Source: JANSWP01 sp041941305
GTDB taxonomy: Bacteria; Bacteroidota; Bacteroidia; Chitinophagales; Saprospiraceae
Reading direction: 5' to 3'
Assembly (NCBI GenBank): GCA_041941305.1
Contig: JBGTQJ010000058.1
Span: 1-62,744, forward strand
Length of the DNA stretch: 62,744 nucleotides
Shown: one piece after another, positions 51,801 to 57,971 of the stretch
How the letters are laid out: every line of letters starts with the position of its first letter
How positions within the stretch are numbered: the stretch's first letter is position 1
Position numbers and translations under genes: made by a program
Notes under the pieces: model-generated
The model's database searches: none
What the model was told of the DNA's origin: nothing
What the model saw: the letters and a program-made list of their open reading frames with translations, nothing else

Positions 51801-52031
51801 AAGTTCCCAATTTTTTTCTTTCTCAAAGTCAGTGGAAGCTTCTTGAAAAAGAGCTCTGGCTTTTAACACTTTGCCGGCATTCAATAAACCGATAGCTTCT
51901 GCATAATCTGGATGCTCACTTAATTTTTCGCTCAAAGCTTTTTCATTAGTCAAACAGGACGCCTGCCCTAAAATAGTTTCAAAACCAAAGCTTACGAAAA
52001 ATAAGAGAATCGGGAAAAAGTGATTTTTCAT
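48879..52031 (-). CDS. Exported TPR-CHAT protein (caspase/separase-like peptidase)
   Basis: A 1050-aa protein. A signal peptide (about 1-22, ILGQASC) directs it out of the cytoplasm. Residues about 60-600 are a long array of TPR-like helical pairs (YNEIAQVYQKLGNNELSLDYF, IGAKYCSIYQYDLALDAYNN, NLGFNYKAIGNYDQALFYWQ), followed by a coiled-coil-rich stretch and a CHAT domain (about 800-1050). The CHAT catalytic dyad is intact: His914 in IVHIAGHSFAN and Cys962 in TLSSCESGMGK, with GVLGLNRAFIYAGTPNVV after it. CHAT proteins cut target proteins in defence, cell-death and stress responses; an exported one is less usual. The ATG at 52031 is preferred because the longer reading frame starts from TTG inside low-complexity DNA. 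It converges with the ECF/anti-sigma pair. Confidence 0.9.
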   Translation of the reverse strand: MKNHFFPILLFFVSFGFETILGQASCLTNEKALSEKLSEHPDYAEAIGLLNAGKVLKARALFQEASTDFEKEKNWELFVLSTAKQSSTYNREENFQKGIELLNEALHKIEKQVPHHLQFQTFIYYQIGAKYCSIYQYDLALDAYNNQLKLLHKQYGESSNWEFVMVYNEIAQVYQKLGNNELSLDYFLRAISIVEDQNLANLSLTMRTLSGLVGTYSFHLGKHAEAIKTAKNFLDLAIERYGKNALELVDFYLIMAKTLSLMDERKQSLGYYKKALFLLESEGMHDRKLQIFNNLGFNYKAIGNYDQALFYWQKYLDEQKKNPKISTEKIVIATSMAGIFLAKKEYDKAIEYFNQADSFLQVIKHEIVNEESLFHAKRSFHWNYAQFWKATHQPQKEKKHLLELVNNYSKKGSEWYNSGNYRQLAGIYAQEGNIDSAFYANQQAIIGLCNRFNSSDIKDIPSVNDLNNYLWVYPTLNQKVWLYSLKAKDAKEQEDKLQLFKAGIEIVDLADEYHLINMKQASLLRGSNSNKLIEFSSWNYKSGLSLAYDYYEQCAEETSIEKGFYFVQKMKSQNLWQSLLKSDALSFGALDETILQTEKTLQNEINLYEKKLLEARANKDTLLINKYQNKHLFDLKKDFADLQEMLESKYPQYFTSKYNFTAETGKSLQKILEEDELLIEYVVHDNSLYIFTVSKDQKLQFHKIPCDEQKITERIFSLKQLLENSSMMRKRSREKFINLSHELYAQFLQPIEKQLAEKRRLVIIGDGMTNYIPFEILLKTNEVKSFKELDYLIKNHEISYHYSSTLFAKAKGKETVKHSGIYAFAPVYDEGNDEILAFEGSENEGSNSTLRAFKTDGSFSPLPQSEKEVRSIIALFNKNNKPGTNILDLREFASEASLKSNLEKPYQIVHIAGHSFANLENPKFSGIACYEDKKNTKEDGTLYTGEIYNIRSKADLVTLSSCESGMGKLQTSEGVLGLNRAFIYAGTPNVVYSLWKVYDKVSAKLMVEFYKNILSSASYASSLRSAKLKLLDSEATASPHFWSPYLLIGR

Positions 52032-52697
52032 AACACCGGATTTATTAAAGAATAGAATATACCAAATAGAGAGAAAAAATACGTTCAATGCATATTTTTT
52101 GAAAACCCGGGCAGAATTGGGGTATAATTGGCAGAATTGGTCTATTGAGAAATAAAAAATGATTTTTCTCAAAAATAAGAAATAATTTTAAGTGATTGAA
52201 TATCAATATTTTAGATTTGATTTTTATAGAGATTTATTTTTTATTGAAAAAACAAGGTCACTTTTTCCTCCTCGTGGTAATTTGATTATATGTGAACGAA
52301 ATAAACACCCTTCAAAAAACTTCTCGCAGATTTTTCATCAAAAATTATTAATCAACAAAAATGCTGTACACTGTGCCAAGATCACCTGTTCAATCAATCA
52401 AAATCTAATTTTTTTATGACAAAAGATGAGGTCTATTAAGTTGAAATTCCCTTAAAGAACAGACTGGGAATTCAGGATTCCAAACCTCTGGATACTCCGC
52501 TAGTCGTGATGCGAGTCGCCCTCGTTTCACTTCACTGGGCTATGTGCTAACTCACTCATCAGGTGCACATGATGGGTTGGGAACGGAAATGAACTGTGCT
52601 CGCCTGCCAAGCGAGCTGATCCCCTATTCATTTTTCTTAATCGTTCCGGAATTCGTCGCCAGGCGACGAGCCGGAACACCTAAACCATTATTGTGCT
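52032..52697. other. GC-richer intergenic region with nested hairpins
   Basis: About 665 bases. The left half is AT-rich and could hold the promoter of the CHAT gene; the right half is unusually GC-rich and holds hairpins: GCTCGC...GCGAGC (52598-52616) and the nested GTTCCGG, CGTCGCC, GGCGACG, CCGGAAC set (52643-52677). No gene recognised. Confidence 0.6.
52643..52677. repeat. Nested GC-rich hairpin upstream of lipoprotein gene
   Basis: Outer arms GTTCCGG / CCGGAAC and inner arms CGTCGCC / GGCGACG with a one-base loop, ending 21 bp before the ATG at 52698. It is GC-rich against an AT-rich background. Confidence 0.7.
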
Positions 52698-53180
52698 ATG
52701 AAAAATTTATTTTCAGTATTCGTTTTTGCCCTGATTGTATTGTCCACTTCCTGTACCAAGGAATCCTTGATTATACCTCAGAATGAAGTATTTCAAAACA
52801 TCGAAACCCATGATGATTTCTCTGTTTTCAAGACCAGAACTATTTCATCTGGAGAAACTATTGAGACAGAAGAACCTTTAGCAGCAGCTATAACACTGCA
52901 AATTCAGGTGGAAGAGGTGACCAGCTCTCAAACTTCAGGTGAACTTTTAGTTGACTTTACAAGTAATCATGATTTTTCAGAAGATGTATTGGAAGATATC
53001 CAATACCTCGACTTTGAAGATGGAAACGGCAATGTTTCAACTTTAACATTTTCCGTCAACAGCTATACTGGAGGTATTGGCACTTTGGATGTCGCTTTTG
53101 CCATTGGTTCCAATAATTTGTCAGGATTGACATTGAAAACGGAACAGGAGATCATTATTAATGAGGAGATAATAAATTAG
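52698..53180 (+). CDS. Small lipoprotein
   Basis: A 160-aa lipoprotein: signal peptide with lipobox VLSTSC at about residue 19, then an acidic, Thr/Ser-rich mature part with beta-strand character (ITLQIQVEEVTSSQTSGELL, VSTLTFSVNSYTGGIGTLDV). Family not recognised. ATG start preceded by a GC-rich hairpin. Probably surface or periplasmic. Confidence 0.78.
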   Translation: MKNLFSVFVFALIVLSTSCTKESLIIPQNEVFQNIETHDDFSVFKTRTISSGETIETEEPLAAAITLQIQVEEVTSSQTSGELLVDFTSNHDFSEDVLEDIQYLDFEDGNGNVSTLTFSVNSYTGGIGTLDVAFAIGSNNLSGLTLKTEQEIIINEEIIN

Positions 53181-53260
53181 CTTGTTGGGTTAAACTAATA
53201 TTTGGGTGGCGACTTTGCGTTCGCCTCCCAAATTCAATTTGCCAAATTAAAATTCACTTT

Positions 53261-54718
53261 TTAGGACCTTCCATTTTTCTTTTTAATTATCTGTTCTATT
53301 TTTCTTCCAAGCCATTCTGGGGCTTGAATATTGGATTCGTTTTTCAATAAATTGCTGATCTTCCTGGCGTTAAAATTTACATCTGTGTAGACTTTGGCTA
53401 ATGTTCTGCTTATCTGAACAAAACGCAGGTAACTCTTTTTGGTGAGTGTTGCGCCAAACTTTTCTCTGAGTATCCATTTCTCAAAAGAATCAAAATAATT
53501 GAATAAATAGCTTTGATAAGCGTCATTTTCAAGGTATAAATCAAAGTATACTTGTGTCGTAAGGACTTTGGTGATTTTTTGAAAATACTTGACTTTAAAG
53601 TCGTGTCCAAGCAAATAATCCAGGCAATTGTTCAGGTTTCCTCTATAATACGCTGTATGTGCTTTTGCCCAAAATATGCCGTCTGGTTTGACTTTGGAAT
53701 CCAGTTTGTCGGTATATACTTCAATCATTTCATTTGAAAATGCGAAATCCCTTTTGGTATTGCTGGCAGCTACAATTGCCACGAAGTTGGAATAGGGTAG
53801 TATGCCCTCATGTATTAATATTTCTGACTTCAGGCCCATTTTGTAAAGAGGCAATAATTCTGTAATGTCAAATTGTCTGGCTCTTACCAATCTAATACTG
53901 TCGTTGATTAAAGAGATGAAGTGAATTTTTAGCTGCTTTTCATTGAGTTCCTCATATCGTTGTAAAAAGGTATTTCGCAGGTCAAAATATTTTTCAAGTT
54001 GATTCTCTTCTGAGTAGTCAAATCTCATTTTGTAGAAATCAATGGCAGGATGTATGATTCCTTCACTGAGTAGGCGCCACTTGTCCATCTCATCATGCAC
54101 CTCGTGGTTCTCATTATTCAAAACCTTGGATCGGGTTATTTTTTCGTTGATTATTGCGGCTTTTTCAAGCAAATAAATCAAATCGAGGTGTTCTCCCATT
54201 TTTACAATTGTCTGGCTCCCGGGTTGTAACCTTGGATTTTGATTAGGGTGGTGATATAATCGGCGGTTGAGTTGTAGTAATTGCAGATGATCTTCCCAGT
54301 CTTTTACCACTTTGTTTTCCAAACGCGAAATTTCCTTCTGAATTCCCTTAAAAAACCAATCTTCCAGGTGTCGATTTTGAAGTTCTTTTGTCAATAGATC
54401 TTTTTGTAGAATTTTATCTTTTTGAAGGTTGTGAACAGTCAAGAAATTTGCTGCTGCCAGGTAAGCCTCCGAAAGCAGATTGTTCATTCTACGGTGGCTA
54501 AATTTCCCGTTTGGAAGTATTTTTCTGAATAATTTTTCTTTGGTCAATTTGGGATGACAGAATTCGGGGTAGTATTTTTTGACTTGATCAAAAAGTCGAA
54601 TGAGATTCTTATTGGAATTGCAATACGGAGAGTGCAACCAGTTAACAAAATGTTTGACATCGTTTTCATCGAATGTCTGTATTATTTTAATGAATTTTGA
54701 AGAAATTATTGCATTCAT
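53261..54718 (-). CDS. Helical protein, Saprospiraceae-type hypothetical family
   Basis: A 485-aa protein with no signal peptide or TM helix, mostly alpha-helical. Its N-terminus (NWLHSPYCNSNKNLIRLFDQ, PKLTKEKLFRKILPNGKFSH) follows a pattern recalled from a large family of uncharacterised, ~480-aa helical proteins that seem expanded in Saprospirales (a 'flxSPYxNxN..l..Lf' start and 'lxkeklfxxlfp' block). The rest is a chain of helices rich in Asn, Glu and Lys, possibly divergent TPR-like. Function unknown; often found as multiple copies per genome (from memory, not checked). Confidence 0.75.
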   Translation of the reverse strand: MNAIISSKFIKIIQTFDENDVKHFVNWLHSPYCNSNKNLIRLFDQVKKYYPEFCHPKLTKEKLFRKILPNGKFSHRRMNNLLSEAYLAAANFLTVHNLQKDKILQKDLLTKELQNRHLEDWFFKGIQKEISRLENKVVKDWEDHLQLLQLNRRLYHHPNQNPRLQPGSQTIVKMGEHLDLIYLLEKAAIINEKITRSKVLNNENHEVHDEMDKWRLLSEGIIHPAIDFYKMRFDYSEENQLEKYFDLRNTFLQRYEELNEKQLKIHFISLINDSIRLVRARQFDITELLPLYKMGLKSEILIHEGILPYSNFVAIVAASNTKRDFAFSNEMIEVYTDKLDSKVKPDGIFWAKAHTAYYRGNLNNCLDYLLGHDFKVKYFQKITKVLTTQVYFDLYLENDAYQSYLFNYFDSFEKWILREKFGATLTKKSYLRFVQISRTLAKVYTDVNFNARKISNLLKNESNIQAPEWLGRKIEQIIKKKNGRS

Positions 54719-54872
54719 TTTTGTGGTAATATTGTAAACATAAAATTATGATAATTAGTTTTTTAAGTAAATTTTTTGATAAAAAAATTTTATTTTTTTT
54801 GTGGTAAATTGTGAAAAATGTCTTTGGCAGCAAGTAAGCATTTGTGGCATCTTTGAGCCATCAAAAAAACAA

Positions 54873-55271
54873 ATGAAAATGCATTCACCAACAGAATATA
54901 CTTCCAATCAAAATAAACATCCTTCTAAAATTTCGGGCTCAGAAAAATGGCTCAACCGGTTGAATGAAATAATTGAAAAAGATCCCACATCGAATACCCT
55001 GAACAATGAATCTTTGGCAACTGCCTTGAAAGTCAGTGAACGAGACTTGTTTCGAAAAGTTAAAAAAATGACCGGTCTTTCTCCTCAAAAATACCTTCGC
55101 AAGTACCGGCTAAAACAAGCCATGAAATTCCTGATTATTGGACAATATCGAACCGTAAAAGAAACAGCACATGCCATAGGCTACTCAAAGGTGAGTTACT
55201 TTATTGCTCAATTTGAGAAAGCATACGGCAAAACTCCATTTAAGGTATTACAAGAAAACGGATGGAGATAA
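54873..55271 (+). CDS. AraC-type transcription regulator, HTH domain only
   Basis: A 132-aa protein that is essentially an AraC/HTH_18 domain (about 30-132): LATALKVSERDLFRKVKKMT, GLSPQKYLRKYRLKQAMKFL and the second helix pair TVKETAHAIGYSKVSYFIAQ, FEKAYGKTPFKVLQENGWR. No N-terminal sensor or dimerisation domain is present, unlike full-length AraC proteins. The ATG at 54873 is preferred over an upstream GTG. Its end overlaps the start of a carbonic anhydrase fragment by 10 bases, in a different frame. Confidence 0.85.
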   Translation: MKMHSPTEYTSNQNKHPSKISGSEKWLNRLNEIIEKDPTSNTLNNESLATALKVSERDLFRKVKKMTGLSPQKYLRKYRLKQAMKFLIIGQYRTVKETAHAIGYSKVSYFIAQFEKAYGKTPFKVLQENGWR

Positions 55272-55741
55272 CTTTAATTTCGAATGGTCTGTTTAATGAT
55301 TTTACGCTTGGGCAATTTCATTTCCATGCCAATAGCGAGCACCAGATAGATGGTACTTATGCCCCGCTCGAAGCCCATTTTGTTTGTTGCAGCATCTGGG
55401 AGAATAAGTACATCGTGATCAGCGTACTTTTTGAAGTAGGGGCATCCAGTGACTTTTTAGCCCAATTTCTTGTTCATCTATCTTCAAGTGAAAATCAGCC
55501 TTATGTGAATGAAAGTCTAACCTACCAACCCTTCAATTTGCTTCCGGGCAATCGCGGCCAATACCGCTATTCTGGTACTCTAACTACCCCACCTTGTAGT
55601 GAGGTTGTGACCTGGATAGTGATGGAAAACAAAGTGCAGGCAAGGACTGCCCAAATCAATGCTTTTAAGAATATTATGGGAAGCAATTTCCGCCCGATTC
55701 AAGGTACGAATGGACGGACGATTGACTATGTAGAAATGTAA
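55262..55741 (+). CDS. Alpha-carbonic anhydrase, N-terminally truncated
   Basis: A 159-aa protein matching the C-terminal two thirds of alpha-carbonic anhydrases. The zinc ligands are present: QFHFH (His20 and His22) and EAHF (His39), with the conserved SEH (Glu26-His27). The substrate-pocket block TLTTPPCSEVVTW (Thr108 equivalent to Thr199) and the closing NFRPIQ are intact. About 80-90 residues that normally lie before QFHFH, including the signal peptide and the proton-shuttle His region, are missing, and the ORF begins inside the end of an AraC-type gene. It may be an inactive fragment, a short cytoplasmic enzyme, or the product of a deletion joining the two genes. Confidence 0.82.
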   Translation: MEITLISNGLFNDFTLGQFHFHANSEHQIDGTYAPLEAHFVCCSIWENKYIVISVLFEVGASSDFLAQFLVHLSSSENQPYVNESLTYQPFNLLPGNRGQYRYSGTLTTPPCSEVVTWIVMENKVQARTAQINAFKNIMGSNFRPIQGTNGRTIDYVEM

Positions 55742-55975
55742 TTCTGAAATACCATCGTTGAACCCTGTTGTTTTTGGGGGTGCACATACAGGAGAGACGT
55801 GGGGATGGGCTTGTGTAAAAAATCGTTCAAGGGTTCAAAATTGTTCAATTTGTTAAAAACAATATTTTGTAAAATACTGATAATGTGGAACTTATGAATT
55901 AATTCTTATCAAGAAGTTGTTTTGATAATCTCAGCAGACTTTTTAAAACAACTTCAAAATCAAAAATCAAAGACA

Positions 55976-57673
55976 ATGAAACAGTTAATTTTCGCAATTT
56001 TCGCAATTTTTATGATCGGTACAGAGGCGCAATCACAAAATGTAATCTGGTATAAATATAGTGAATCAGATTGTGCCAGCCAACCCAGGATTTCAGGAAA
56101 TACAGCAGACAAGAACGGAAAATATATCAAGTCTGATGATGTTCAGTCCGGATGCAGTAAATATGTCAGAGAGGATGGTAAGTATATGTTATTTGCACAT
56201 CGATCTTTCGGCTACTGGTGGGTCATTTATCCTATCGCGGATGGCATGCACGATATACATATCATCGGAGAATGGAATACCGAAAATTGTGACCCTGCAG
56301 GTGACTTGCCATGCCTGTTTTCTGAAGATCCATTTGATGATCTGAACGGGAAAGAATTTTTAATTGCATCTGCAGCTCCCAAAGCAGAGGGCAGAGTATT
56401 GGATACAGACGGTTATACCCTGGGCAAAAACGGTACGAAAGTACAATTGTGGCAGCAGGATGGCGACCACGATTACATGCACCAGAAATGGAAGTTCATT
56501 AAAGATCCTGATGCAGATACTTATCACATTTTAAGTATGAGTGATGCAACAAGAGGGGTGATCTATCTGGATGCAGACTCCTATAGTTTTACCAAAAACG
56601 GAGGAAAGGTTCAATTGTGGGACAGAAACGATGCGGACAACAACCAGGCATGGAAAGTGACCAAAAATAGCAACGGCACTTACCGCATTACTTCTGCAGC
56701 GCCAAAAGCTGGAAACAGGTGCTTGGACGCTGATTCCTACACCTTTAATCGAAATGGCGGTAAAGTATTGCTTTGGGCACCCCACGGAGGTCCCAACCAA
56801 CAATGGAACCTGATTCCGGTTGAAGAAAAAACAGTCTATAAGCCTGGTGATTCACATCCTTGTGGTGGAATTGTCGTCTCAGTAGAAGAAGGAGGGGAAG
56901 CTGGTTTAATTACTGCCTACAAAGATTTAGGGAAATATAGTTATGCAGATGCCATAAGCGTTTCAAGGGATTTGCCAGGTGGAGGCTGGGCGATGCCACT
57001 TAAGCGACATTTGAATACGATGTATGAAAACTTGCACAAAAAGGGATTGGGAAATTTCAAAAATGAGATTTATCGTTCAGGTGAGGCTTCTACTTATCCA
57101 TCCTATCCCTGGTCGCAAAACTTTGCAAATGGAAAGCAGGAAGGCAATGCCTTAAATAACCTTACCCTTTGTCGTCCAGTGAAAGCTTTTCCATGTGCGG
57201 TAGAAGTCAATCCAATGCAAAATCTGGCATTGAATAAAACAGCTACGCAATCTACTACGGCATATAAATCCACAGCTTCAAATGCTGTAAATGGTGTGAC
57301 AACGGGAAAATATGCTGCAAATGGAGCTGCTGAAAATGATATAACACATACCAACGGTACAGATGCCAATCCTTGGTGGCAAGTTGATTTAGGTGCTGTT
57401 TACGATATTGAAGCAATCCGAATTTACAATCGTACCGATTGTTGTTGGGAGCGTTTGCAGGATTTCACCATTCATGTTTCTGAAACAGCCATCAGTGCCA
57501 ACAACAAAGGGACTCAATTTGGCGATGCTTCTTATTCCTTTACAAAGGAAGCCGAAAACCATTTGGAGGTAGATGATGATAAAAAAGGAAGATATGTTCG
57601 AATCACTTTGAATAAGGATGCTGGAGCGGGGAATGTGCTGAGCCTTTCTGAAGTGGAGGTCTTTGGTAGGTAA
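55976..57673 (+). CDS. Exported multi-domain lectin: ricin-type, FISUMP-like and F5/8-type domains
   Basis: A 565-aa exported protein (signal peptide about 1-21, EAQSQ). After an N-terminal Cys-containing beta region, two or three ricin-B-like (QxW) repeats lie at about 120-265: each has a [LI]DxD-x-[YS]-x(4)-NG-x-KVQLW block (RVLDTDGYTLGKNGTKVQLW, YLDADSYSFTKNGGKVQLW, CLDADSYTFNRNGGKVLLW) with a following N/HQxW. A middle domain (PGDSHPCGGIVVSVEEGGE, GGGWAMPLKRHLNTMY) resembles FISUMP/DUF1566-type modules. The end (NLALNKTATQSTTAYKS, PWWQVDLGAVYDIEAIRIYN, GRYVRITLNKD) is an F5/8-type discoidin/fucolectin domain. It should bind glycans on surfaces; no enzyme module or T9SS tail seen. Confidence 0.9.
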   Translation: MKQLIFAIFAIFMIGTEAQSQNVIWYKYSESDCASQPRISGNTADKNGKYIKSDDVQSGCSKYVREDGKYMLFAHRSFGYWWVIYPIADGMHDIHIIGEWNTENCDPAGDLPCLFSEDPFDDLNGKEFLIASAAPKAEGRVLDTDGYTLGKNGTKVQLWQQDGDHDYMHQKWKFIKDPDADTYHILSMSDATRGVIYLDADSYSFTKNGGKVQLWDRNDADNNQAWKVTKNSNGTYRITSAAPKAGNRCLDADSYTFNRNGGKVLLWAPHGGPNQQWNLIPVEEKTVYKPGDSHPCGGIVVSVEEGGEAGLITAYKDLGKYSYADAISVSRDLPGGGWAMPLKRHLNTMYENLHKKGLGNFKNEIYRSGEASTYPSYPWSQNFANGKQEGNALNNLTLCRPVKAFPCAVEVNPMQNLALNKTATQSTTAYKSTASNAVNGVTTGKYAANGAAENDITHTNGTDANPWWQVDLGAVYDIEAIRIYNRTDCCWERLQDFTIHVSETAISANNKGTQFGDASYSFTKEAENHLEVDDDKKGRYVRITLNKDAGAGNVLSLSEVEVFGR

Positions 57674-57675
57674 GT

Positions 57676-57742
57676 TGAGATTAAGTTTAAGTTTAAGTTT
57701 AAGATTAAGATTAAGATTAAGATTAAGATTAAGATTAAGATC
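57676..57742. repeat. Hexamer tract TTAAGW
   Basis: About eleven TTAAGT/TTAAGA units begin three bases after the lectin stop, changing unit halfway along. On the minus strand the same DNA reads as a Leu-Ile run in one frame and is not believed coding. Confidence 0.85.
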
Positions 57743-57772
57743 AAGGTCAGGTATTTAGTTTGACCTTGATCT
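57738..57772. terminator. Hairpin after lectin gene
   Basis: AGATCAAGGTCA (57738-57749) is inverted perfectly at 57761-57772 around an 11-base loop. No T run follows, so terminator function is uncertain. Confidence 0.5.
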
Positions 57773-57971
57773 CCTTTCTGGTAGAGTTTTAGTTAAGTGG
57801 ATGCCAGAGCGTCCTAATTCAAAGGGAACTTTGATCAATTTTTACCAACTGTACAAAGGGGATGCCTGTGGAACAGGAAAATAAAATTCAAACATTCTCT
57901 AAGAACCAATCATCCCAGGGGAAGGAGGTTGTATATGACTACCTCGAAAAAAAACAGCACCTGAAAAATTC

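Noticed and set aside
52032..52172. 47-codon N-terminal extension of the CHAT protein (TTG start)
   Set aside because: The downstream ATG gives a proper signal peptide; the extension is AT-rich low-complexity DNA.
57532..57744. Minus-strand frame rich in Leu and Ile
   Set aside because: Product of the TTAAGW hexamer tract overlapping the end of the lectin gene.
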